Below are positions 1 through 10,020 of a stretch of DNA of 64,000 nucleotides, piece by piece. Position 1 is the stretch's first letter. Every line of letters starts with the position of its first letter. The stretch covers positions 3,145,800 to 3,209,799 of the forward strand of contig NW_017265134.1 in NCBI RefSeq assembly GCF_001638985.1, written 5' to 3'. A program made the translations under genes and the position numbers. Below the pieces are notes generated by a model that saw only the letters and a list, made by a program, of their open reading frames with translations, was not told the DNA's origin and did not search any database. Source of the DNA: Phycomyces blakesleeanus NRRL 1555(-). Its lineage: Eukaryota > Mucoromycota > Mucoromycetes > Mucorales > Phycomycetaceae.

Positions 1-1855
1 AGGCACCATCTGCACACCTCTGCTCATTATATACCGAACAGGTATGTCTGGCAGCTGGGAAATTGTTCCAGAGTTGTTGGCCAGGACTGGAAATGCTTGG
101 ACCTCTGTTGATCTAGCTCCACCTCTTTCCCCTCCATCTTCTTGAAGGGACCGAAGAGGGATTCTCCCAGATACTAAGTTGTTAATCTTCTGGTGAAGAA
201 CACCAAACTCTTACAGAACTTCTCTGCAAAACCTGCTGTCCACATTCTGCATGTCAGCCAACTTTCTGGTTATCAGAGGAAGTGCTCTCTGCAAAAGGAT
301 ATCAGTAGGCTTGACATCTGTCTCCACACAAGGCTCGACTGATCTAAAACATTGATATATAAATATATTAGAGCTATTTTTTTTCACTATATTATATATT
401 AGTTTTTTTTTACCTCTTGAACTCGATGTATTCAGGATCATGGAATACACCGTGCTGCCACAATGGGTGCCCTGGAGTTTTGCTCATCATTAACACAGAA
501 TCCTGTAGAAAAGTGATTCTTAATTGCTTCAGAAGCTCCAGAAACGCATGTGCAGCTGCGGTTTGCTGGCATGCTTCTGACGAAACCCTGCCATACCAAA
601 AGTCTACCATTGGGAAAACCTTGCACTGGAGCAACTTGGCGAGTAGAACTGCCTCTCAGCTGACGGAAATCCAGCCATAGTACGCATCGCACCTTTCGGA
701 AGATTGGTGAGGTATGCATCATTCATTATGCTGCTATTCCAGCAACCCTGCCTTCTGATATACGACTCGCTGGCACCACTCATATCAGCCATTCTTGCTG
801 ATGATCCATGGGCAGCATCGATCTTTGCTGTGGAAACGATTCTACAGGTCTTGAATGCCCTGTTGATTGCTTCGAGATGGGGGGAGTAAGGCATTTCCCT
901 GGTTGGTTCCTGCCCAAATCATAGCAACTTATGGTTGAACCATTCCTTGGATGTTTCAAAAGTTGGAAACTGCTCACCATCAATATGCCATCTCCAGAAG
1001 AAATAGCATCTGAGTGCCATGAATGGACAAATCTCAACCTTGGAATTTCTCAAGCAGGCTGCAAGCTCAATTCGTCCGAACTGGTTTGTCTTTCCCTGCT
1101 TCAAGACCAAGACAAAGGCAGGGCATTCGAAAGGTCCTTCACGATCCAACATGACTGTCTGAAGGTTGGCAAATTCGGCTTTTCTTGCAGATTTGCCATG
1201 GAGTATACAAAAATGCGACAGGAGAAAAGACACCACATTTCTCAGGTCATCTCTGCTTGATCTCGAGAAATAATAGCTAACAATGCTAGCAATCTCGTTC
1301 TCTGTGGTGTATCCATCCACCAGAGTTCCAAGGCCATGGTCCTGGTTTTCAGCACAATGGATATGCTCATCGTTGAACTTCATGTTGTTCAACAGCTGGA
1401 TACAAGCCTTGCGAGGGTGAGGGTGGTTGTTCACACCAACTTTAACTTGCTTCTGGTACATATCCACAAAAGCAGCAAGATAGGTCATTGCAGTTCCATA
1501 CTTGATGGTTTATCCAGTGTCTCTTCTGTGGGTTCGGTTGATAACCTAACAGAAGAAAAGATAATTAATTCAATTACTTACAGAATATATCTCCAAACAA
1601 CAGCAAAAAACTTACACAGTCTTTAAGAAACAAATGAAGTTTATCTCCATATACAGTGTAGCAATTTTCGAGGGGAATGCTTGAGAAAGCTTCATCACAC
1701 CAATCTTTATACTCTTTTTGCTTAGAAGCATAGCTTCTCTTTGTGTTCTCTGGTCTGTTAACTTCAGCTTTGCGAGAAGTAGACACCTGGGCCTCCATCA
1801 TTCTAACATTCACATCAGAAGTTGCAGTGGAATAGCTAGGAGCGTTTGGGTTCAT
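1..1855 (-). pseudogene. Crypton tyrosine recombinase (copy 1), decayed, 3' end cut by window edge
   Basis: Reads on the minus strand from ATG at 1855. The N-terminal exon has the motif RPENTKRSYASKQKEYKDWC, typical of Crypton recombinases. The next exon (about 1546-410) carries the recombinase core, with LLSH, LKQGKTNQFGR and FFWRW. A candidate catalytic H-x3-R lies in AAHGSSARMADMSG, and a candidate nucleophile Tyr in MNDAYL near 725-735. Two introns are visible: GTAAGT...TTAG at about 1612-1547 and GTAAAA...TTTAG at about 413-347. At 1-40 the frame reads IMSRGVQMVP, matching the start of the GCR1_C-like DNA-binding domain in the second copy, so the domain continues outside the window. Damage: in-frame stops (919-921 TGA; 604-606 TAG; a TAA just after the first intron) and a frameshift near 600-634. 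Family assignment is firm; activity is excluded as read. Confidence 0.75.
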
Positions 1856-2440
1856 TTTGAGTAGATATTAAAAGATCTGGGAAGATGAAAAGGTAGCACT
1901 TTTACATGCTACTTATATTAATGTCTTGCCAGAAAATTCATTGTAATTTATTATGCTTAATAGTAGATGACTAAAAGAAATTCTGACATTAGGATATTGC
2001 TGTACTTATATATGAGAAACAAGACAAGTACTTAATAAAAGAAATCTGCTTCTTCATCAATACGTTAAAGAACATATATAAAAATATAATGATAATTTTT
2101 TAGATGTGTGTAAAAAAACCAAATTTTTAATAAAGTTTTATTAGGCTGCATATAACTTATGGAAAAAAAATAATCGTGGTGACCTTCATTGAAAAGAAAT
2201 AATTATTTTGGGTGGGAACCTAAGATATTGACCATTATTCCAGCATCATTCATTAAAAATGAACGTCTAGAGAAATCTTTAGAAATTCTTACCCCTTGAT
2301 AATAATTTTTATCATGTTCATTTTCAGAAAATAATTAGGTACACTTTTTTAATCTGGGAAAAAAAGACATCTTCATTATTAACTGAATAGAATATATGTG
2401 TATGAGAGAGGAAGGGGGAAGCGTGTTTTTTTTTTGTATT
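1856..2440. other. AT-rich intergenic stretch, no gene seen
   Basis: Lies between the start codon of Crypton copy 1 and the tandem-repeat block. It should hold the promoter of copy 1, but I see no recognisable core element. No ORF or RNA gene is supported. Confidence 0.5.
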
Positions 2441-2462
2441 TCAAAGGCAGAGTATAGTCAGT

Positions 2463-2700
2463 AAGTCATGTGATTTAGAAAAGGCAAGAATTTTAAGATG
2501 GTGAAAGTGGTAGTTGCTAAATCGTATGATTTAGAAAAGGCAAGAATTTTAAGATGGTGAAAAGTGGTAGTTGCTAAGTCACGTGATTTATAGAAGGCAA
2601 GAATTTTAAGATAGTGAAAAGTGGTAGTTGCTAAGTCATGTGATTTAGAAAAGGTAAGGATTTTAAGATGGTTGTAAGTTCCAAATTGGGAATAAGTAAA
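2463..2700. repeat. 57-bp tandem repeat, about 3.6 units, with CACGTG-like cores
   Basis: Units begin at about 2463, 2519, 2576 and 2633, giving spacings of 56, 57 and 57 bp; the fourth unit decays after about 2676. Each carries a core of the form AAGTCAYGTGATTTAGAAAA followed by GGCAAGAATTTTAAGATGGTGAA. A further degenerate core with CACGTG occurs at 2699-2710, just past the stop of Crypton copy 2. The E-box-like CACGTG/CATGTG is the most conserved part. The function is unknown; it could be Crypton terminal sequence or a local satellite. Confidence 0.8.
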
Positions 2701-2711
2701 TCACGTGATTT

Positions 2712-4835
2712 TTAGTTACTAAGGATTTTAAAGATATAGATGACATGGCGTCTTCTGGCAAAAAAAGTGTCATCTTGGCTATGCCATCCCAGTTGAAGTC
2801 TCTTCAACTCAACCACAGACTTTGCACTGTTCAGGCCAAAATACCACTCTCTCCAAAGATTGGGAATTGTTTTCACTCCTCTACTCATGCGATATCATAG
2901 AGAAGATGATGCTGTTGTTTGTTGTTGATGTTGTTGTGACTGTGTTGGCTGTAGTGATGTGTTTGTAAATTGTATAGCCTGTACACTTCTAGATCCTCCA
3001 GTGTTAGCCTCAGAGTTCATTTTAAATATTAGCATCTGAAAGTCTGGCCCACCTGAGACTGACAGGTTTATACTTAATGGAGCACAAACAGAAGTGATAT
3101 TCCTTGAGTCAGTGAAAAGTTGCTGCATAGTTTCTTTCAGCTCACTCGACTCTGACTGTATCTGGGCCTGTATAGTCTTGAGGGATCAGTGGAGCATTGG
3201 GGCAGTAGTACAAAGTCGTAGAGTTGTATAATTGTCTTCTCTGACTTCAACAATATGGGCTTTAAGATCCCTAATTTATGCAAAAATAAAGGATATTAGA
3301 TAATGCTGATAGGTTTATTACGTCTACTAAAAAAATATTATTTTTCTTACCTTTCAAACTGAATGTACAAAGGGTCCTCAAAAAGAACGTGCTGCCATAT
3401 TGGGTGGGTAGGGCGGCAAAGGCGCATCAAGACCGAGTCTTAAAGAAAGACTTTTCTTAAAATAAGCATAAGCTTCAAGAAGCAGTCGGCAGAGTTGGTG
3501 TCTTGAGCCTTGTTTGTGTTAATCTTATTGAGCCAAAACTTGACCTGGGGGAAAACCTTCTTCAACAACTCAACAGGTGGCTCCTTCATAGCTCTTGGCA
3601 AGAAGAAGTGCCCTGCACTTTCCGGAAAGCCAGCCATCTTTCGCATTACCTCACACGGTAAACCAGTCAGATAAGCACCATTCATTGTTGAGTTGTTCCA
3701 TCAGTCTAAACGTCAAATCTGGGTCTCATCAACAATATCTAAATCGGTCATTCTGGCACCAGCACCTCTAGCAATGTAGATCACTTTGGACAAGCAGATC
3801 TTGCAGAAATCAAGCCCTTTCTTGAAAGCCTTATTATGAGCAGAGTATCTCCACTCTTTGGTTCGATTGGTTTCTGACTTAAGAACCTTGATATCAAATC
3901 AGTCCTTTGACTTGGTAAATACATGGAATGGCTTGTTTTTTACATGGAAGCATTGGAAGAAGTATGTAGCAAGCATCATGACTGGGCAGATCTCAACGAG
4001 CTTGTTACAGAGACAGCCGCTCATTTCCAATTGGCCATGCTGGTTTGTTTCTCCTTGTTGCATAATAGAAACAAGCGCAGGACAAGGAGAAGGACCTTCA
4101 CTCTGAAGATCTACAGTTTACAAATCTAGTAGCTCAGCCATTCATGCTGACTGTCCATGCAAAAAGAGAAAGTGAGACAGCAGAAAGGAAAGGCTGTTTC
4201 TCAAGTCTGTTCCAGTCTTTTTACTGAAGTAGTAGTCAACAAGCATGGTCATTTCTTGGGTGATGATATATCCATTGTTGAAAGATAGCTTTCCACAATC
4301 AATATATTCAGATTTGTGTTTATGCTCTTCATTGTTTTTGGCTGCCTGGATGAGACCAACACATTTGGGGCAAGGATGGGGGTTGCTGTTAATATCTTTC
4401 ATATATTATTGAGTCCAAAGATCAGTAATAGCGGCCAAGTAAAGCTCCAAGATTAAGCTGCTAATGGTTCTTGCTGTTGTCTCGCCTTTTCTGATATACT
4501 TGCTTTTGTGGGAATTGACCTTTTGTTTTGTTTAAAAAACAAAAAAGTTAATTAGCTTATCCAAAACGATGGGTAATTGTATTTTTGTGACCTACGCTTT
4601 CATGCAAAAATAAATGAAGTTTGGATCCATTTACAGTGTATCTGCCCTCATCACTAGCATCAAACTTTTCATCGCACCAGACACAATACTCATTCTGCTT
4701 GGACTCATAAGTCTTCTTGGTGTTCTCTGGTCTTGACTCCTGAACATTTTGGATAGTCTGAGCTTGAGCAGCTTTCATCTATACATTGACAACAGGATTT
4801 CCAGAAGGATAAAATCTGGGAAATTGAGTGTTCAT
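2712..4835 (-). pseudogene. Crypton tyrosine recombinase (copy 2) with C-terminal GCR1_C domain, decayed
   Basis: Minus strand from ATG at 4835. The N-terminal exon has RPENTKKTYESKQNEYCVWC as in copy 1. An intron (GTAGGT...AAAG) follows near 4588-4510, then the recombinase core (LLSHFLFLHGQSA, MNGAYLTGLP, AGFPESAGHFFLPRA). A second intron (GTAAGA...TTAG) lies at about 3350-3275. The last exon runs from about 3270 to the TAA at 2712-2714. It ends in a GCR1_C-like domain at 2712-2888 (PNLWREWYFGLNS..., TFFARRRHVIYIF), the family DNA-binding module named after yeast Gcr1. The last exon stays in one frame with two TGA codons (2895-2897 and near 3190). Both align with Arg in copy 1, consistent with CGA to TGA. 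The core exon has more stops and frameshifts. Confidence 0.75.
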
Positions 4836-6400
4836 TTTTTTAAAATCGAAGTAGAAATAATAGTAAAATGAGATAGAACCATTGTTGCCTATAATTTCTG
4901 GAGTATATATACCTTTTTCAAAGTGAATATTGGTAAAAATAAATCAAAGTGTTAGTCATATACTGCCAAGAAGCAACGTCTTTCGTTATCATGTTGAACC
5001 AATCCTTGTAAAAGAAGACCACACAAATAAAAACGCTTTCTGTTTGTGTAGCAGTGTAAACCAATAATATGATCTCTTTTATTTTGTATATAGAAATAGC
5101 ACTTTTACTATTTATATACTTCTTCATTTTATTCAAAAAACCATAATGTTTAACCATATATTTTGCTGTAATAACAGTAAGTTAAAGCAAAAACATTACA
5201 AGAAAGTGTTTACGCATATAAAACCTTTGCTATTTCTCATAAAAGAGCAATATGTGTAAAATAATAGTGGCAGAAGCAATGCCAAAAAAGGTATTCTTCT
5301 AAGTCAATGAAAATTGTTTATATTCATTTTTATTTATATCTCTCAGAAATGAATTTTATTGCTGTCTTAGTGCAATTTCTCTGCTTGTACTCTGATATAA
5401 CGTTATTATTAAAGTATAACACTTTAACTTATAAAAATAAAACAGACCAAGAGAGAATGACTTAGCCTTTTTTTAAATATTTCTGTGAGATGTGATATGG
5501 GTATTAAAAGCCAGTAGACCAATGAAAATTTTTTAAATCGATTTTGAATAAATGTGGGATTACATTCTTTACATTGTTTCTTACTCTACTTTACTGACAA
5601 GAGTTTGTTTATTATGTGCGTTTACATCTAGTAATTATCTTTATGAAAAATATATCTGCATACTCTTGTTTTTGAGGTATGTATAATATAAGAGCAGTAC
5701 TTTACTATGTGATGTAGTTATTCATCTCAGACCTCATTTGTTAACAATTAGCTTTTTCATCATCTGGTAAAAATGAGCTAAGAGGTAATAACTGCATGTC
5801 TAGTTTATAAAGTAACTGAATACTAATAATTATTTATTCATTTCCACTTGTAGAGATTCAAATTTTTATGAAATATGTCTTGGTAAAGTCAAAGATAAGC
5901 TTCTATTTAACTTATTTTTTTAAGCTTGAAATACTCATTACATTTATATTGTATTAGATTGTTTTTGTATTCAAGAATCATGAGTGATATGAATTTTCTG
6001 CCTTTTCATTTAGCTTAGAATAACTAGATTCAACTTACTGTATATTTCTGCCTATAAGTTATATAAAATAACTTGACATTTTTTCTACTTTGAAATAAAA
6101 AATAAAAATCATTTATTTGAAACAGAATTTATTTTGAATTATTTTCAATATTTTGGAAAATACATTTTCAAATCTGTGATTTATTTCGATCAGAAACTAT
6201 TGCAAAAAATTGTTCATACATATATGATAAAGAAATGAATATGTCTGCTCTGACACCCTTTTTGAAATAGGATTACACAAGAAATTTCTCTGGTGGTAAA
6301 GGTATGAAAACAAAAAAAAAGAAAACAAATAAAAATAAAATAAGAATATAAGATGCAATGAAGAATAAGACATAAAAATTTTGGGATAAGTAATGTGCTG
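4836..6400. other. AT-rich stretch without recognisable gene
   Basis: Very AT-rich DNA with only short, biased ORFs. I see no family motif, no tRNA and no clear terminal repeats. It may include the 5' flank of Crypton copy 2 and, toward 6400, the 3' untranslated tail of the LINE fragment next to tRNA-Pro. Confidence 0.5.
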
Positions 6401-6648
6401 GATCGGATATCAGACATAGGAATGAACTTCAGTAGTTAGAAAAATTAGGAGAGGTTCTCAATGATACAGAGACAATCCATTTTGGAAACAGAATATACAA
6501 CAGGATCAATATCTTGGGATTAAGCACTTGCAGAACTTCATAATGATCTGGGAAGAGATTGACAGCTGACAGTTAACATTTGAGATATAAGAAACGGGAA
6601 TGGATTACCAAGAACTGGATCTTTCATATGTTGTTATTGGAGAGAAGG

Positions 6649-6960
6649 TCATTTGGATTGATATTTTTTTGTCATGCTTAATAGAATTCCATCTGGCCTA
6701 GGCTCAGGATCAAAAACGGTTGTTGAAGTAGATTGATCAATGGTTCTCAGCAATGCAAGCAAGCAAGGCCACCAATCAATCCACGAACCAAGACTTTTGA
6801 AGGACCTGGGGAGAAGGTTAAGAGCATGGTCAATCAGATGGGTATTCAGAGGAATCTCTAAACCAAGTAGCAATTGTAACGTTTCTGCCATCACTTGAGT
6901 TGTTGGGCACGCCAACTTATGCGCCAAATTATTTTTGAGGCTTCCACACCTTACATGCAA
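6649..6960 (-). pseudogene. 5'-truncated LINE ORF2 C-terminal fragment abutting tRNA-Pro
   Basis: The minus-strand reading frame begins at the base adjacent to the tRNA-Pro 5' end. It shows CG, then HKLACP, then IDHALNLLP and WWPCLLALL. This aligns in order with the C-terminus of the LINE at 40754-44086 (CPCG, RRHLAVC, IDFAITALP, YWVALLTIL), the cysteine/histidine module that follows the reverse transcriptase. Everything upstream of that module is missing, as expected for 5'-truncated target-primed insertion. The fragment points away from the tRNA, like the LINE at tRNA-Glu. I could not find a convincing target duplication on its far side. Confidence 0.55.
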
Positions 6961-7032
6961 GGCTTCTTGGTTTAGTGGTATAATTCTCGCTTAGGGTGCG
7001 AGAGGTCCCGGGTTCGATTCCCGGAGAAGCCC
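6961..7032 (+). tRNA. tRNA-Pro (anticodon AGG)
   Basis: A 72-nt cloverleaf. Acceptor GGCTTCT pairs with AGAAGCC, discriminator C. The anticodon stem CTCGC/GCGAG encloses loop TTAGGGT with anticodon AGG. The T-arm holds GGTTCGATTCC. The Pol III A box (TGGTTTAGTGG) and B box (GGTTCGATTCC) are both present. A TTTT run at 7036-7039 is a suitable Pol III terminator. No intron. Confidence 0.96.
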
Positions 7033-7063
7033 TTGTTTTAAACATATTTTTTGTGTCTGATGT

Positions 7064-7657
7064 TGTTGTGGCCAAATTCTTGTCAGCCAATTAGTGTCGG
7101 ACATTATTTTGATGAATCCGTAAAATCTGAAGATAGTTAACCGCAGTATAATGACTATTTCTTTAAATTAAATATAAATAATAACTACTGCGGATAATGC
7201 GCAGTATTAGTTTAGAAAACTATATAAGACAATTCAATTCATATCAATAAAAAGTATCTTTGATCCTCTCTTTGATTTTACGTATACTCCTTGATCCCCA
7301 GTGGGTTTGACCTTTTGACTTTGTTATAGTAAAAGGAAGACCAACCCAGATCGGGAACAACATTAGGATGATGATTACACAGAATTCTCTTTTGAGAACG
7401 ACAACCGCAGTGGTTTCCTTTTGCTCACAAAAGAATTAGAAAGCACATAGCTTAACAAAAGTAGAATAAAACCAAAACAGACATTTATAATGACTGAGTA
7501 GGTTTAGAAAAGATATAAAAGAGGACATTATTTCATTCAATAAAAGTTATCTATCTTTCTATCCTCTTTTTATTCTTTTATCTTCGTTTACAATTCCCAG
7601 TAGATTTGACCAATTTTGGCTATGCTATAGTATCGTTTTCGATCTGGGGTGTTCTTC
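7064..7657 (+). repeat. LTR family C, left copy, starting 31 bp past tRNA-Pro, running into the assembly gap
   Basis: Starts TGTTGTGG at 7064, with 31 nt separating it from the tRNA 3' end. It is interrupted by an LTR of family A (7095-7362 plus duplication). It carries the arrangement shared by the LTR families here: TATAAAA near 7519 and CAATAAAAG about 25 bp later, then a CCCAGTAGATTTGACC block. It ends at the N gap. Its sequence from about 7418 to 7590 recurs inverted at about 7763-7941. Confidence 0.65.
7095..7362 (+). repeat. Solo LTR, family A, nested in LTR C
   Basis: Begins TGTCGGACATT and ends GGGAACAACA, with TTAG on both sides (7091-7094 and 7363-7366), so a 4-5 bp target duplication. 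A second copy lies at 39216-39525. Removing it restores continuity of the LTR C sequence seen inverted at 8867-8937. It has a TATA-like ATATAAGAC and an AATAAAAAG about 20 bp on. No internal coding region. Confidence 0.75.
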
Positions 7658-7757
7658 NNNNNNNNNNNNNNNNNNNNNNNNNNNNNNNNNNNNNNNNNNN
7701 NNNNNNNNNNNNNNNNNNNNNNNNNNNNNNNNNNNNNNNNNNNNNNNNNNNNNNNNN
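7658..7757. other. 100-N assembly gap
   Basis: Exactly 100 Ns, the conventional placeholder for a gap of unknown size. It lies between inverted copies of LTR C, the sort of palindrome that breaks assemblies, so the true intervening sequence may be of any length. Confidence 0.98.
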
Positions 7758-7942
7758 GGAATATAAACGAAGATAAAAGAATAAAAAGAGGATAGAAAGA
7801 TAGATAACTTTTATTGAATGAAATAATGTCCTCTTTTATATCTTTTCTAAACCTACTCAGTCATTATAAATGTCTGTTTTGGTTTTATTCTACTTTTGTT
7901 AAGCTATGTGCTTTCTAATTCTTTTGTGAGCAAAAGGAAATC

Positions 7943-8851
7943 TGTTATAGTTGACATTGGTAAACAAAATTGGTAGTTATAAGTAATCAGTAAGAGTTGA
8001 CTTTTTAGAATAAAAGATCTTGACTTTGCCTATTGGTCTTTCATATATGTTTTAGATGTTTAAGATGGTGAATATACTTGTAGAAGATATTACTGGACAA
8101 CAGGCATCTAAGACATATTATCGTAGCTATTCTTTTAGCCAAAAAGCAATTATCATTTTGTATTGTGGTATTTCAGGTACGAAACAATAGAAAAATAAAA
8201 TATTTGATAATAGAGACGTATAGAAATACTTTGAGACTGTATATAAGTTGTCTTTATTCATAAATAAAAAGTGTCCCTTTTTATAAGAAAACACAATCTG
8301 CTCTTGTCATTACATCTTAGTTTCTTAAGGCTTTCTTCCTTTACTATATTTGGTTATTAGAGTGTATTTACTGCTTAACTAGTGTTGGTGTTACAATTAT
8401 GACATCAAGTCATAAATCGTACTTCTTTAGCTCTTAGCTATTCTTTTCTCTTTTATACTAGAGCTTTAGGACTTCCTACTAAATTAGCTCCATATCGATC
8501 TGACACAGTTTACCCGGCAGTATGATATAATTATCTTAACAATCTTTAAGATATTATCTATAGTACTAACTGTAATAATTATTGGGCTGATTACTTAATC
8601 ATTTATATATATTTTATACTGACAAGATGATAGCTACTACGCTATCCCAATATGAATATGTTCTTATATGTGATAAATCCAACATCCGAGTGTCTGGATC
8701 ACCACATGTATAAATAGTCAAAAAATATATTTAATAAAAATCATCTTTATTCTATCTAAAAACTATTTATAAACTTGATAATCCCCAGTATTATTGATTC
8801 TGCGACTTAGTTACAAGTGCCAGAAAAGAAATACCAGATTGAGACTTGACA
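7943..8851 (+). repeat. Solo LTR-like repeat, family B, containing LTR D
   Basis: Begins TGTTATAGTTGACATTGG and ends GAGACTTGACA. AAATC at 7938-7942 is repeated at 8851-8855, a 5-bp target duplication (4 bp if the ends are taken as TG...CA). Without the LTR D insertion it is about 360 bp. It has TATA- and AATAAA-like signals (after 8710 and near 8732). Other copies lie at 24730-25270, 35391-35846 and 38856-39215. Confidence 0.7.
8164..8706 (-). repeat. Solo LTR, family D, nested in LTR B
   Basis: 543 bp with ends TGTGGT...ACCACA, flanked by perfect TGTAT duplications (8159-8163 and 8707-8711). Excising it rejoins family B sequence that matches the uninterrupted copy at 38856-39215. On the minus strand the LTR begins TGTGGTGATCCAGACAC, the same start as the split copy at 48463. 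Confidence 0.85.
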
Positions 8852-8978
8852 AATCACTTCGTTCGTCGTTCTCAAAAGAGAATTCTGTGTAATCGTCATC
8901 CTGATTGGCTGACAAGAATTCAGCCACAACAATAGCATTGGAAGAACAACTCAGATCGAAAACGATCTTAACAAAAGA

Positions 8979-9051
8979 TGAGACTACCAGGGGTCGAACC
9001 TGGAATCTCCTGATTCGTAGTCAGACGCCTTGTCCATTGGGCCATAGTCCC
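8979..9051 (-). tRNA. tRNA-Arg (anticodon ACG)
   Basis: Read on the minus strand, 73 nt. Acceptor GGGACTA pairs with TAGTCTC (one G-U), discriminator A. The anticodon arm TCTGA-CTACGAA-TCAGG gives anticodon ACG. The T-arm is CCAGG-TTCGACC-CCTGG. A TTTT lies a few bases past the 3' end (minus strand), a likely Pol III terminator. No intron. It faces tRNA-Pro across the LTR cluster. Confidence 0.95.
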
Positions 9052-9059
9052 CCACTTGT

Positions 9060-9884
9060 CTATGACATGGGGTGTAAAAAAAGTGTTAGCGTTGAACAAA
9101 AATTCGGTTGTCCGGCAGTGCAGTGATGTTGTAGAATTCTTTATAATTCTAGAAAAATTATATTATATTCTATTATTATTTTTTTTGATTTTCCAATGGC
9201 AGCCGAGACTGAATAGAAAGCAATTTTTCTATTTGTAGAGCAAAACACCAATAAGTACAACAAAAAAGCATCATTCTGTCAACAATAACTTCAGGCAACC
9301 ATACATTTTATCTTATTTTCTCATTATATTTAACTGAACGAATCAACTTGAAATTAATATTATTTTTATTATATATTCGTATAAGCATAATTATTTTCAT
9401 GATTATAACTTAATAATTATTTTATTTTATTTGTACTTAATGATAGTAAAGAACAAATCACATTTAATAGATTGTTAATTATACAACTTTCATTATATTT
9501 TTTTTTATAATTTTATTTATTTAATTATTTAACATGTCAATTGTAAAACTATAAATATCGTAATACTTGTATTTAATAAACATTGATTTGTCTTCATCTT
9601 ATTTTCTGACAACAAGTTCTTTTAATATTTAATGCTGTTGATATTTTACTTATTTAATTATCCAAGTATATTGAGTCAAGTCTATTGAGATTGATCAATA
9701 ATACTGTTATTCTCTTATTGATTTTATTAATTTAATTCTATGTTCTTTTTTGAGTCTGTCTTTTCTCTCTTATGGAAAAGAAAGGTTATTTCACATCTAC
9801 AAACTCATTCAAATCTCAAAAACCATGATAACATTACTTGTCAACATTTACAACAAATACAAGTACCATACATGTCACTGATAC
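9060..9884. other. AT-rich intergenic stretch, no gene seen
   Basis: The 5' flank of tRNA-Arg up to the left end of CACTA element F2. No LINE remnant or family motif is recognisable here. Confidence 0.5.
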
Positions 9885-10020
9885 GTGCACTACAAAAACA
9901 CCTTAAAATAATTGAATTCCACTTATCTGAAATTATTGATAATAGTAGCCAAAAAATTACATCCCAGGTCATTTCCTATGTTTAGCAGTGAGAATATATT
10001 TAAAGACATATTATCACTGC

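Larger units (their letters stand above)
7758..8937 (-). repeat. LTR family C, inverted copy, starting 41 bp past tRNA-Arg, interrupted by LTR B
   Basis: On the minus strand the LTR begins TGTTGTGGCTG at 8937, 41 nt from the 3' end of tRNA-Arg. It continues to 8856, is interrupted by LTR B (7943-8851), and resumes at about 7942-7758 up to the gap. It mirrors the left copy at 7064-7657. A further fragment of an LTR C 3' end (8942-8967) lies between it and the tRNA, suggesting repeated insertion at this site. Confidence 0.65.

Noticed and set aside
211..450. Small ORF crossing the Crypton 1 intron
   Set aside because: It reads through the GTAAAA...TTTAG intron; only its downstream half is true Crypton exon.
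2463..2700. Tandem array as a CRISPR
   Set aside because: Units are contiguous with no unique spacers, and the genome is eukaryotic.
6500..6650. Target duplication for the LINE fragment at tRNA-Pro
   Set aside because: The best candidate near 6524 shares only scattered bases with the tRNA 5' region; not convincing.
8905..9126. 73-codon plus-strand ORF over tRNA-Arg
   Set aside because: It is the antisense reading of the tRNA and LTR fragments; no homology or codon character.
9740..9985. 81-codon ORF just left of the CACTA block
   Set aside because: No motif, and it crosses the F2 left end; compatible with chance in AT-rich DNA.
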